This document shows positions 28,201 through 36,392 of a DNA stretch of 64,000 bases, in pieces. How positions within the stretch are numbered: position 1 is the stretch's first letter; each line of letters opens with the position of its first letter. This stretch comes from Tahibacter amnicola (GTDB lineage Bacteria > Pseudomonadota > Gammaproteobacteria > Xanthomonadales > Rhodanobacteraceae), in the NCBI RefSeq assembly GCF_025398735.1, contig NZ_CP104694.1:5359465-5423464 (forward strand), read 5' to 3'. The notes beneath the pieces are model-generated. The model was not told the origin of the DNA. It was given only the letters and a program-made list of their open reading frames with translations, and did not search any database. The translations under genes and the position numbers were made by a program.

Positions 28201-29128
28201 GGGCGTGGAGGAAGTCGAAAACCTGGCCGTGCTGCAGGCGCTGGCGACCCGGCTCACCACCGATACCGGCGTGCCCTACACCGCCCGCCTGGAAGAGGGC
28301 AACGACGTCGGCGGTATCGACGTCGGCTTCCTGGTCCGCACCGACCGCGTCACGATCAACACTGTGACCCAGGTCGGCAAGACGACCACCTGGAACGACC
28401 CGACCGGCAGCGCCACGGCGCTGCTCAACGACCGTCCGTTGCTGCTCCTGGAAGCCAGCTTCACCGGCAACGGCGGCATGCCGTTCGCGGTGATGGTGGT
28501 GCATCCCAAGGCGCGCAGCTGCACCGACCAGACCGGCGGCGCCAGCTGCCAGCAGGGCGATGTCGACCGCAACCGCCTCAAGCGCTTCACCCAGGCACAG
28601 TACGCGGCGCAGCAGATCCAGCAGTTCCAGACGGCCCATCCGAACGTGCCGTTTGCCGTGGTCGGCGACTTCAACGCCTACCAGTTCACCGACGGCTGGG
28701 CAGACGTGGTGGGCCTGATGGCGGGCACCTACGACGACGCGGCCAACCTGCTGGACCTGGGTGCCAATATCGTCATGCCGAGCCTGTACAACGCCGTGAA
28801 CTCGCTGCCGGCGAACGAGCAGTACTCGTTCCTCTTCACCGAGAACTTCGGCCAGTTCCAGGGCTTCAACACGCGCGACGTGCCGACCCTGCAGGTGCTG
28901 GACATCGCCCTGCTGAACAGCGCCGCCAAGGCGATGTTCACCGGCTTTGAGTTCGGCCGCGCCAACCAGGACGCACCAAACGAAATCGAGCGCCAGTGCG
29001 GCCTTGTGCCGACGCCGGCCCCGCCGGCCTGCCCGCATCCGGCGATCGGCGTCTCCGACCATGACGGCTTTGTCTTCACTCTCGCGACGGATCGGATCTT
29101 CCGCAACGGGTTCGAAGCAAGCCCTTGA
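25253..29128 (+). CDS. Large extracellular nuclease: lamin-tail, four Calx-beta repeats, OB-like and EEP domains
   Basis: This is a 1291-residue secreted protein. A signal peptide (to about residue 23) precedes a lamin-tail domain (VVISQVYGGGGG, DFVELFNAG; about 25-190). Four Calx-beta repeats follow (about 215-665), each closing with a TITNDD-like motif. Next is an OB-like segment (LEIHDIQGDNAATPF) and an endonuclease/exonuclease/phosphatase domain with LRIGAFNML, GVEEVEN, VVGDFNAY and GVSDHDGFVF, the acidic and His residues expected for catalysis. This resembles ExeM/NucH-type extracellular DNases. The C-terminus RIFRNGFEASP matches a tail I associate with exported proteins of this order. 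Likely role: degrading external DNA for phosphate and nucleosides. Confidence 0.9.
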   Translation: MLRKHRALVAGIVLLGAATSAESAVVISQVYGGGGGTSATYKNDFVELFNAGSTSVNLAGLTVQYASATGTGNFAVAATPTATLAPGKYFLIQLASSGTPGLDLPTPDATGTTNMSASGGKVVLVNGTSALACNGGNNVCSAAQLAQIVDLVGFGGANFFEGTGAAPAPSNILSDQRKGAGCTETNNNANDFLAATPSPRNSAASANSCGVTLSIADATVAEGNSGTTALSFTVSLSGAAPAGGVSFVATTGGGTATAGADYSALSSAPFSITEGTTSTTVTVNVDGDTLFELDENLTVTLSSVVGATALDTQATGQITNDDSAPAISIGDATVTEGNAGQAIATFTVSLSAASGLATTFTAVTADDTALASELDYANTTAGGEIPAGSTSTTVEVLVNGDTTVEPTETFFVNLTNLANATAGDAQGLGTITNDDESVVPVLSINNTSVIEGNSGTADATFTVTSSMAAPAGGIQVTATTSDGTATTADNDYAARSATVTILEGQTSATFAVSVNGDTKIESGETFTVELSNPSGSATISGGQGTATITNDDVAPNLSIDDASVTEGHSGQAQLVFPITLSGPAPQGGVGFTVTTTDGTATTADGDYAAQSGVAGTIAEGQNSGQVIVAVNGDARFEPNETFTVTLAAATNATLADATATGTISNDDYLEIHDIQGDNAATPFNNQVVATSGNIVTGIGPAGFTMQAPDARADSNINTSEAIYVYTVTTPAVAIGDRVDVSATATEFNGLTELTFATVTVTGNAQPLPTPVDFDASRPSSNPALPSCPTSGSNFECFEFMRVRVADGLVSTGNQRFANPPTETFAEVFITANGRRGVRDPGLLFPLLTTAGNTLAGEWDGNPELFELDADYFGAVPNGTPIYGGTRFNAVGVLGYDFGDYELWATEFNVTAASTIPRPVRDSAGAAELRIGAFNMLRYCDTTNSAGSGSDPCVSPTPTQAVFDAKVARLSRYVADVLKLPDVLGVEEVENLAVLQALATRLTTDTGVPYTARLEEGNDVGGIDVGFLVRTDRVTINTVTQVGKTTTWNDPTGSATALLNDRPLLLLEASFTGNGGMPFAVMVVHPKARSCTDQTGGASCQQGDVDRNRLKRFTQAQYAAQQIQQFQTAHPNVPFAVVGDFNAYQFTDGWADVVGLMAGTYDDAANLLDLGANIVMPSLYNAVNSLPANEQYSFLFTENFGQFQGFNTRDVPTLQVLDIALLNSAAKAMFTGFEFGRANQDAPNEIERQCGLVPTPAPPACPHPAIGVSDHDGFVFTLATDRIFRNGFEASP

Positions 29129-29154
29129 TCGGGGTACACTTCGCGAAGGTATCC

Positions 29155-29186
29155 ATTGGGGCCGGAATTCCGGCCCCAATCTTTTT
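29155..29186 (+). terminator. Strong intrinsic terminator of the nuclease gene
   Basis: ATTGGGGCCGG (29155-29165) and CCGGCCCCAAT (29170-29180) form a perfect 11-bp stem with loop AATT, followed by CTTTTT (29181-29186). It starts 26 bases after the stop. This is the most canonical Rho-independent terminator in the window. Confidence 0.92.
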
Positions 29187-29279
29187 CGGCTCCCGGATCC
29201 GGTCATCGCCCCGCCGGACAGCGCTGGCCGGGCGCCGGCCCGCCGCCCGGCCCGAACCGCACCGAGGTTGCACCGCCGC

Positions 29280-30005
29280 ATGAAACGTCTGCGTTCGCTC
29301 TTGCCCCTGTTCCTGCTGGTCGGCATCGGCCTGGCCCTGTTCTTCTCCGGCACACTGGACCGACTGCGGCCGGAAACCCTTTCCCAGGAGCAGATGGCAC
29401 TGCGCCAGCAGATCGCCGAGCACCCGGTGATCGCCTCGCTGATCCACATCGGCGTCATGGCATTGGCGATTTCGACCGGCATCCCCGGTGCGGTGGTGAT
29501 CATCCTCGCCGGTGGCATGCTTTTCGGTGCGCTGCACGGTGCCGTGCTGTCGTCCATCGGCGTCACCCTGGGCGCCCTGGTGCTCTTCTTTGCCAGCCGC
29601 GCCGCCTTCGGCGACCACAGCCACGGCAGCGCGCCGGCCCTGGTCGAGCGGCTTCGCGGCGGTTACCAGGCGCATCCGGTGAGCTACACCTTTTTCCTGC
29701 GCCTGGTGCCCTTCTTCCCCTTCGGCGGCGTGACCGTCGCGCTGGCCTGGCTGCGCTGCCCGGTCTGGCTGTTCCTCCTGGCGACCGCCGGCGGCGGCTC
29801 GGTCATGACCGCGATCGAAAGCGTGTTGGGCGCGGGCCTGGCCAAGAACATCGCCCAGACCGGCAAGGTCGACCTGTCGCTGATGACCGATCCGATGGTG
29901 ATCGGCCCGCTGATTGGCGTGGCGGCGTTGTCGCTGCTGCCAATCGCGATCAACCGATGGCGGGCACGCAAGGCGGATGCCGGCGCCACGCCGCCATCGA
30001 CCTGA
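29280..30005 (+). CDS. TVP38/TMEM64 (DedA-like) membrane protein
   Basis: This 241-residue integral membrane protein has helices near residues 6-25, 50-70, 75-105, 140-180 and 195-225. The VTT-domain features are present: GIPGAVVIILAGGMLFG, and FLRLVPFFPFGGVTVALAW with the Arg-Pro motif. The family includes lipid scramblases and DedA-type transporters of the inner membrane, but the substrate here cannot be told. The ATG at 29280 gives the usual family length. It is 156 bases before the glucan synthase gene. Confidence 0.88.
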   Translation: MKRLRSLLPLFLLVGIGLALFFSGTLDRLRPETLSQEQMALRQQIAEHPVIASLIHIGVMALAISTGIPGAVVIILAGGMLFGALHGAVLSSIGVTLGALVLFFASRAAFGDHSHGSAPALVERLRGGYQAHPVSYTFFLRLVPFFPFGGVTVALAWLRCPVWLFLLATAGGGSVMTAIESVLGAGLAKNIAQTGKVDLSLMTDPMVIGPLIGVAALSLLPIAINRWRARKADAGATPPST

Positions 30006-30082
30006 CTGCCGGCACCGCCCCCAGGCGCCCTCACAAACCGATAACCTGCGAAAAATCAAGCGGAAATCGGGCTCGATACGCG

Positions 30083-30112
30083 TTGTGACCCGATTCCCCG
30101 TTGGGCTATCCT
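30083..30112 (+). promoter_or_regulatory. Candidate promoter of the GH17-GT2 gene
   Basis: TTGTGA (30083-30088) and TATCCT (30107-30112) are spaced by 18 bases, about 50 bases before the TTG start at 30162. AATCGGG (30065-30071) and CCCGATT (30089-30095) form an inverted repeat that overlaps the -35 side and could be an operator. Confidence 0.4.
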
Positions 30113-30161
30113 GCGCGCCATTTTCCGTGCGCGTTGCACATCCGCTTTTCCGAGGTTCGAC

Positions 30162-32750
30162 TTGAGCAATCCACAGCCTGCTGTCGCCAAGAAATCGCTG
30201 TGGGGTGCGCTTCTCCTCGCCTTGCTGGTGGCTGCGCTCAACGTGGGCCTGTGGGCATGGATCAACCGCCCCGTCCAGATCGCCAACTGGAGCGGCCCGG
30301 TCGAAGGCTTCGCCTTCTCGGCCTTCCAGCGCTATCAAAGTCCGCTGCGCGAGAATTATCCCAGCGACGAGGAGCTCGCCTCCGATCTGCGCATCATTGC
30401 CAAGCACGGCAAGCGGGTTCGTACCTACTCCTCGCTGCAGAGCCCCGCTATCCCGCGCCTGGCACGCGACCTGGGCCTGGACGTCATGGCCGGTGCCTGG
30501 CTTGACCGCCGCATGGAGCACAACGAGGAAGAACTCCAGGCCGTGATCACGGCCGCACGGCGCTGGCCCAACATCGACCGCGTGATGATCGGTAACGAAT
30601 CGATGCTGCGCGACGACCTCAAGGTCGAGGAACTGATCGATTACCTCGACCGCGCCCGCGCCGCGATCCGCCAGCCGGTTTCCACTGCAGAACCTTTGCA
30701 CATCTGGATAAAGCACCCCGAGCTGGTCCAGCATGTCGATTTCATCACCGTTCACCTGCTGCCCTACTGGGAAGGCATCCCGCGCAAGGACGCCATTGGC
30801 TTCGCCCTGGGTAACTACGAGGAACTCAAGCGTCTGTACCCGGGCAAGAAGGTCGTGATCGGCGAAGTGGGCTGGCCCAGCTACGGCGACCGCAAGAAGT
30901 TCGCCGAACCCACGGTCGCCGACGAAGCCCATTTCATCCGCGACTGGCTCAATGTCGCACGCGAACGCGGCATCGATTACTACCTGATGGAAGCCTTCGA
31001 TCAGCCCTGGAAGGAAGAAGCCGAAGGCCGCGCTGGCGCCTACTGGGGTATCTTCGGCGCCGACCGCCTGCCGAAGTTCTCGATGGAAGGCCCGGTCATC
31101 GAAGATCCGAACTGGCCGTGGAAAGCCTTCGCGGCTTCCGCACTGGCGCTGCTGCCGATGATCTGGTTCGCCTGGCAGTTCTGGCGCTTCCGTCTGGCCG
31201 GAAAGCTGTTCTTCCTGGGCCTGATCCAGTTGTCCGCCGGCGTCCTGGTCTGGTCGACCACGGTGCCCTACTCGTTCTACCTGGACCCGATCGACTGGGC
31301 GATGCTGGTGATCCTCATGCCGGCGCAGCTGGCCATCATCGGCATCCTGCTGATCAACGCCTTCGAGTTCACCGAGGTGATCTGGCGGCGCAGCTGGCTG
31401 CGCGAGTTCACCCTCCTGACGCCGGCGCCGGACGAACGCCAGCCGTTCGTATCGGTGCATCTGGCCTGCTGCAACGAGCCGCCGGAGATGGTGATCCTCA
31501 CGCTCGATTCGCTCGCCGCACTCGACTACGAAAATTTCGAGGTGCTGGTGATCGACAACAACACCAAGAACGAGGAAGTCTGGAAGCCGGTCGAGGAGCA
31601 CTGCCAGAAGCTGGGTAGCCGATTCCGCTTCTTCCACCTCAATCCGTGGCCGGGCTTCAAGGCAGGTGCGCTCAATTTCGGCCTCAAGGAAACCGACCCG
31701 CGCGCCGAAGTCATCGCCGCGGTCGACGCCGACTACGCCGTGCGCCCGGATTGGCTCAAGGCCCTCACCGGCTATTTCCACGACCCGAAGGTGGCCGTCG
31801 TCCAGTGCCCCCAGGCGCACCGCGACTGGGAACACAACGAATTCCGCCGCATGACCAACTGGGAATACGACGGTTTCTTCCGCATCGGCATGCACCACCG
31901 CAACGAGCGCAACGCCATCATCCAGCACGGCACCATGACGATGGTGCGGCGCGAGGCGCTCGAACGCACCGGCAACTGGTCGGAATGGACGATCTGCGAA
32001 GACGCCGAGCTAGGCCTGCGCCTGATGCAGGAAGGCCTGGACCTGGTCTACGTCGACGAAATCATGGGTCGCGGCCTCACCCCGGCCGACTTCACGGCGT
32101 ACAAGTCGCAGCGCTACCGCTGGGCCTTCGGCGCAATGCAGATCCTCAAGGCACGCTGGGACTGGATGACCCGCAAAGGTCCGTTGAGCGCCGGCCAGCG
32201 CTTCCACTTCCTGACCGGCTGGTTCAGCTGGTTCGCCGACGCGCTGCACCTGGTTTTCACCCTGATGGCGCTGGCATGGACCGCGCTGATGCTCGGCCTG
32301 CCTGAGTACTTCAGCCTGCCGCTGCAGCTCTTCCTCGTCCCGATCATGGGCTTCTTCATTTCCAAGGCCGTGTTCGGCATCGCGCTCTACCGCGTACGCG
32401 TGCCCTGCTCCTGGAAGGACACCATCATGGCGTCGATCGCGAGCATGGCGCTCAGCCACGCCATCGCGCGCGGCATCTTCATGGGCCTTGCCAAGAAGAA
32501 GGGCGAATTCGTCCGCACCGCCAAGAGCCGCCGCCTGAGCAAACGCCCCAGCGCCTTCTCCTCGGTGCGCGAGGAGCTGCTGATGTTCTTCGCCCTGTGC
32601 GTGGCCATCGTGGGCATGATGAAGATGTACGGCTTGCAGTACACCGAGGGGAAACTCTGGATGGTGATCCTGGGCGCCCAGGCTATTCCCTATGTCTCGG
32701 CGTTGATCGGCGCCTGGATCGCGCACAAGTCCGGCGAAAAGGCCGGCTGA
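30162..32750 (+). CDS. Membrane GH17-GT2 fusion, probable beta-glucan synthase/transglycosylase
   Basis: This is an 862-residue protein. One membrane helix (12-34) anchors an N-terminal glycoside hydrolase family 17 domain (about 45-300) with acid/base Glu145 in MIGNES and nucleophile Glu235 in VIGEVGWPSYG. Several helices (325-415) lead to a GT2 domain (about 435-690) with the DxD motif in AAVDADY (522-524), ICEDAELG (613-614) and the processive signature QRYRW (650-654). More helices follow. GT2 would polymerise UDP-sugar across the inner membrane and GH17 would branch or cyclise beta-1,3-glucan outside, as proposed for NdvB-type proteins. The start is TTG with GAGG upstream. The product is inferred. 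Confidence 0.88.
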   Translation: MSNPQPAVAKKSLWGALLLALLVAALNVGLWAWINRPVQIANWSGPVEGFAFSAFQRYQSPLRENYPSDEELASDLRIIAKHGKRVRTYSSLQSPAIPRLARDLGLDVMAGAWLDRRMEHNEEELQAVITAARRWPNIDRVMIGNESMLRDDLKVEELIDYLDRARAAIRQPVSTAEPLHIWIKHPELVQHVDFITVHLLPYWEGIPRKDAIGFALGNYEELKRLYPGKKVVIGEVGWPSYGDRKKFAEPTVADEAHFIRDWLNVARERGIDYYLMEAFDQPWKEEAEGRAGAYWGIFGADRLPKFSMEGPVIEDPNWPWKAFAASALALLPMIWFAWQFWRFRLAGKLFFLGLIQLSAGVLVWSTTVPYSFYLDPIDWAMLVILMPAQLAIIGILLINAFEFTEVIWRRSWLREFTLLTPAPDERQPFVSVHLACCNEPPEMVILTLDSLAALDYENFEVLVIDNNTKNEEVWKPVEEHCQKLGSRFRFFHLNPWPGFKAGALNFGLKETDPRAEVIAAVDADYAVRPDWLKALTGYFHDPKVAVVQCPQAHRDWEHNEFRRMTNWEYDGFFRIGMHHRNERNAIIQHGTMTMVRREALERTGNWSEWTICEDAELGLRLMQEGLDLVYVDEIMGRGLTPADFTAYKSQRYRWAFGAMQILKARWDWMTRKGPLSAGQRFHFLTGWFSWFADALHLVFTLMALAWTALMLGLPEYFSLPLQLFLVPIMGFFISKAVFGIALYRVRVPCSWKDTIMASIASMALSHAIARGIFMGLAKKKGEFVRTAKSRRLSKRPSAFSSVREELLMFFALCVAIVGMMKMYGLQYTEGKLWMVILGAQAIPYVSALIGAWIAHKSGEKAG

Positions 32751-32762
32751 GGCAACCGTCGC

Positions 32763-32828
32763 GGCGCCGCACTGGAAGGCGCCGCACTGCTTCAGGGTTT
32801 GCGCGCGCTGCACGATTGGCATCAATCG
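32763..32828 (+). repeat. Tandem 12-bp repeats and an inverted repeat upstream of the two-component genes
   Basis: GGCGCCGCACTG occurs at 32763-32774 and again at 32778-32789, a 15-base period. CGATTG (32813-32818) and CAATCG (32823-32828) form a perfect inverted repeat with a 4-base spacer. Both lie in the gap before the sensor kinase gene. They could be response-regulator or other operator sites, but nothing ties them to a known regulator. Confidence 0.35.
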
Positions 32829-32928
32829 CGCAGCAATCATGGAAAACCCGTGGAATCTGCCGCGCAAGGGTTCCGTCGCCGTGGGCAGGCGGCTATCGTG
32901 ATCGCGTCAACACAGCGGCCGGTTTCCG

Positions 32929-34520
32929 ATGTCCCTTCGCCTGTGGCAACGCCTCTTTCTTGCATTTGCCATCCTGAGCGGTGCCGCGCTCGTCAGCTAT
33001 GTGATCTGGCAGCAGGGCGCGTTCCGGCGCGGCTTCCTCGATTATCTCAATGGCCTGGGGCGCCAGCGCATCGAACAGCAATTGCCGCAGCTGGCGCAGG
33101 CGTATGCGCAGCACGGCAGCTGGGATTTCCTGCACAACGATCCGGGCGAGCTGGTTCGCGCGCTCGGGCTGCGTGAAGAGGGCATGGCCGCGGAACCGGG
33201 CGTCGGCGCCGCTCGGGAAGGACGGCCGCCGCATCGTCCGCCGCCGGGCCAGGGCCCGGACTACCGCCCTCCCCCGGGGCGGCGGATCGTCACCCCCCAC
33301 CGCAGGACCCGGCGCGTCGCGGCCCGCCCGACGATCCGGCCTACCGCGGCCCGCACGAAGGCCGGCCGCCGCCCCGCGGTGACGGGGAAGGCCCGCCCGG
33401 CCGCCATCGTCCGCGTCCCGGCCCCTTCGACCTGGGTCCCCGTCTGCACCTGTTCGACGCACAGGGTCGCCATGTGCTCGGCAATCCCGCTATCGCGGTG
33501 GTAGCAGCGACGTTCGACGTGAAGGTGGAAGGTGCCGTGGTGGGCCGGTTGCTGCTGTCACCACTGCCCGCACCCAGCGGTGACCTTGCCCAGGCATTCG
33601 CCGCCACACAGTGGCGCCAGGCACTGGTCGCCGCGCTGGTGATCCTCGTCGGCGCCGTCGTGCTGGCATTTGCCCTCGCCCGCTGGCTGCTCCAACCGAT
33701 CCGCGCCCTGGCGGAGGGCACGTCCGCCCTGGCCGATGGCGACTACTCGCGACGCCTGCCACAGGTGCGCAATGACGAACTGGGCGCGCTGAGCAATCAC
33801 TTCAACCACCTGGCTTCGACCCTGGAGCAGCACCAGCAGGCGCGTCGCGACTGGGGAGCCGACATCGCGCATGAACTGCGTACGCCGCTGAGCATCCTGC
33901 AGGGCGAAATCCAGGCGATGCAGGACGGTGTCCGCCCGATGAATGCAACGGCCCTGAACTCACTGCACGCCGAATGCGCACGCCTGGCCGCGCTCATCGA
34001 TGATCTCTATCAGCTGTCACTGGCCGACGCCGGCGCGCTGGACTACCGCTTCGCCCCCATGGACCTGGGCGAGGTGCTCATGGCCACCTGCGCCGCGCAG
34101 AGCGCCGCCTGCACCGATGCCGGCCTCACGCTGGAACTGGCGCCGCTGCCGGCGACTGTGCTGCCGGTGCGCGGCGATGAGGGCCGTCTCAACCAGTTGC
34201 TGGCCAATCTCATCGGCAACAGCCGGCGGTACACCGACGCCCCCGGCCGCATCCGCATCACGGCGACGCGCCTGCCCACGCACTGGTCTGTCGACATTGA
34301 TGACACCCCGCCCGGCGTTCCGCCCGAATCCCTGCCGCGCCTGTTCGATCGCCTGTATCGCGTTGACCGGTCACGCAACCGCGCCCACGGCGGCGCGGGC
34401 CTGGGGCTGGCCATCTGCCGCGCGATCGTGCAGGCCCATGGCGGCAGCATCGAAGCACACCATTCCCCCCTGGGCGGGCTGCGCGTGCGCCTGCGACTGC
34501 CGATTGCGGAGAAGGACTAA
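32929..34520 (+). pseudogene. Sensor histidine kinase interrupted by a -1 frameshift
   Basis: The first part (from 32929) encodes a membrane helix (MSLRLWQRLFLAFAILSG) and a sensor region. It loses frame in a Pro/Gly/Arg-rich stretch near 33270-33300, and the protein resumes in the frame that ends at 34520. The second part has a helix (ALVAALVILVGAVVLAFALA), a HAMP domain, HisKA with the phospho-acceptor HELRTPLS, and HATPase with LIGNSRRYTD and GAGLGLAICRA. The span is one base short of a 530-residue protein, as expected if one C is missing from CCCCC (33271-33275) or CCCCCC (33293-33298). It is either a sequencing error or a real mutation. It resembles BaeS-type envelope sensors. Confidence 0.8.
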
Positions 34521-35209
34521 TGACCGGCCTGCAGACCGTACTGCTCGTCGAAGACGAAGCCAAGATCGCCGCCGTGCTGCGCGACTATCTCGTCGCCGCG
34601 GGTTACGCGGTCCACATTCTGGCCAATGGCGGCGTCGCGGCGGACTACGTCCGCGACCATGCGCCTGCCGCTGTCCTGCTGGACCTGATGCTTCCCGGCA
34701 AGGACGGTCTGACCGTGTGTCGCGAAATACGCGCATTTTCCAATGTTCCCATTCTCATGGTCACCGCGCGCGTCGAGGAGATCGACCGCCTGCTGGGCCT
34801 GGAACTGGGCGCAGACGACTATATCTGCAAACCCTTCTCGCCACGCGAAGTCGTCGCCCGCGTGAAGGTCGTACTGCGTCGATCGCACCCGGAACCCACG
34901 CCTGGCGCTGCCGCCGGACTGGAACTGGACGACGCCCGCTTCGAGGCGAAGATCCGCGGTGTCACACTCTCATTGACGCCGGTCGAGTACCGGCTGCTGC
35001 GTACCCTGGCCGCGCGCACCGGTTGCGTCTTCTCGCGCCAGCAGCTCATCGACGCGGCCTACCTGGACCATCGCGTCGTCAGCGACAGGACCGTCGACAG
35101 CCACATCAAGAACCTTCGCCGCAAGCTCACTGACGCCTGCCCCGGCGAAGAACCGATCGCCTCCGTCTACGGCGTCGGCTACCGTCTCGAGCCCCTCGAA
35201 GACCCCTGA
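34520..35209 (+). CDS. OmpR-family response regulator (BaeR-like)
   Basis: This is a 229-residue protein. The receiver domain (1-115) has the acidic pair VEDE, the phospho-acceptor Asp in LLDLMLPG (near residue 54) and the Lys in YICKPFSP. The C-terminal winged helix (130-225) has LTPVEYRLLRTLA and VDSHIKNLRRKL. The start codon shares one base with the stop of the kinase gene (TAATG), so the two are translationally coupled. It should be phosphorylated by that kinase and bind DNA. Targets are unknown; the upstream glucan synthase is a candidate. Confidence 0.92.
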   Translation: MTGLQTVLLVEDEAKIAAVLRDYLVAAGYAVHILANGGVAADYVRDHAPAAVLLDLMLPGKDGLTVCREIRAFSNVPILMVTARVEEIDRLLGLELGADDYICKPFSPREVVARVKVVLRRSHPEPTPGAAAGLELDDARFEAKIRGVTLSLTPVEYRLLRTLAARTGCVFSRQQLIDAAYLDHRVVSDRTVDSHIKNLRRKLTDACPGEEPIASVYGVGYRLEPLEDP

Positions 35210-35566
35210 GTGCCCTACCGCGCGTTCGGAGCCGCTTGAGTCAAAGGATCAGGCTTGTGAAGACACGCGGCATAGGCAGGCAATCAGCGCGGCCGTTTCG
35301 CCGGGCGTCGAAATGATACGGATCCCGCCGGGCGCGACCTTCATCGGAGTGCGCGCGCCGCGCGCCGGGCCGGAGTTGCGCTTTCCGGATGGCACGTGTC
35401 GCCGCCTGCGAAGCACCGAATGACTGTCGGCGACACCTCCCGTATGTGCCGCCCTCCCCGATCCCGACGACGGGATCCGTTGCAGGATTGAACCGGCAAC
35501 GAAACCCAATGTATACCTGTCACTGTTTACAGTATGCTACCGCGTGTCGCTTTATAACATTTCCCG
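35210..35566. other. Non-coding gap between response regulator and RAYT
   Basis: I see no gene in this 357-base stretch. It contains GATCCCG (35460-35466) paired with CGGGATC (35471-35477), a 7-bp stem with a 4-base loop, and an AT-rich block at about 35508-35565. A sigma70-like pair TTGAAC (35488-35493) and TATACC (35512-35517) with an 18-base spacer points into the antisense strand of the RAYT gene. Confidence 0.4.
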
Positions 35567-36259
35567 TCACTGCAGGCAGAGCTTGGGGCGCCCCCTCGGA
35601 CGCCAGGCGGCAGGGCTGCTCAAGGCCGTCGTCACCATGGCCTGGAACTGGGCGCTGCCCAGGGCACGTTCCTGCGCCAGGTGCGCCCGGATCTGCCCCA
35701 GTTGCGCCTCATCCTGGGCGACGCCGAGGTATTCCGACCACGCCCTTCCCCGCGTGCGCCGGTCGATACCCAGGCGCAGGTACGCCGGGTGAGGGGTCAG
35801 CACGTCATCTTCACCGGCACACACATGGGCAGCGGCGCTGGACCAGGGCCACTGCGGCGCCTCGCCGACCAGGCCCGCCCGTTGCGGCGCCTGCTCTATA
35901 TAGCGCAGCGCCGACAGCACAACCTGCTCTGGCTCGACCAGACAGGATTTGAATCGACCGTCCCACAATGCCCCGTGGCGTGAGCGCCGGCGATTGAGCC
36001 ATTGCGCATACTGCTGCGCCGTGTTGCGGATCGCCCGTGACGTCGCACCGACCGCCGCGGCATTGGTCAGCAGCACCACACGGCGCGGGAGCAAGGCGTA
36101 GCCATGGATGAGGACGCCGCACTGCAATGTCGTCCGCAGCAGGCAATCGCGGTAATGCGCGTAGTCGGTTTCATCGGAAAAGAGGGAAACCGTTTCCATG
36201 CCCCGGTGCGAGATCAGCAAGGGCATGTTGGGAAGTTCCAGCCGTCGACGTCGTGGCAT
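35567..36259 (-). CDS. REP-associated tyrosine transposase-like protein (RAYT) with lost HUH motif
   Basis: This protein has about 230 residues from the ATG at 36259 (MPRRRRLELPNMPLLISHRG, the usual family N-terminus). The IS200/IS605-like fold is recognisable: HYRDCLLR, GALWDGRFKSCLV and YIEQAPQRAGLV, where the Tyr of YIE is the expected nucleophile. The metal-binding His-x-His of the HUH motif, normally NHVHLL, reads LLPRRVVLLT, so both histidines are gone. It is probably inactive as a nuclease, either decaying or kept for DNA binding. Perfect palindromes lie just upstream of it at 36393-36462. Confidence 0.82.
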   Translation of the reverse strand: MPRRRRLELPNMPLLISHRGMETVSLFSDETDYAHYRDCLLRTTLQCGVLIHGYALLPRRVVLLTNAAAVGATSRAIRNTAQQYAQWLNRRRSRHGALWDGRFKSCLVEPEQVVLSALRYIEQAPQRAGLVGEAPQWPWSSAAAHVCAGEDDVLTPHPAYLRLGIDRRTRGRAWSEYLGVAQDEAQLGQIRAHLAQERALGSAQFQAMVTTALSSPAAWRPRGRPKLCLQ

Positions 36260-36392
36260 GGTAGCGTCCGCGGCAACAGGGGCTGTCCCTCGTGCAAGGG
36301 ACCTGCCAGCGGTACGTCCGGTCACAACCTTCGCCCCGCCTCCCCGAAGGAAATGCAGACCGACAGATCTTCACCGTACGCGGTTTGTACGT

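Noticed and set aside
26561-29566. A 1001-codon open frame on the minus strand opposite the nuclease
   Set aside because: It is the mirror of the Calx-beta and nuclease coding sequence, and it crosses the strong terminator at 29155. No motif or start signal supports it.
33289-33300. Programmed -1 frameshifting in the kinase gene
   Set aside because: The frames would need slippage on ACC CCC CAC. The A-site re-pairing (CAC to CCA) is poor and there is no obvious downstream structure, so a missing base is simpler.
35488-35517. A sigma70-like TTGAAC-N18-TATACC pair on the plus strand
   Set aside because: It points only into the antisense strand of the RAYT gene. An antisense RNA is possible but one promoter-like match is weak evidence.
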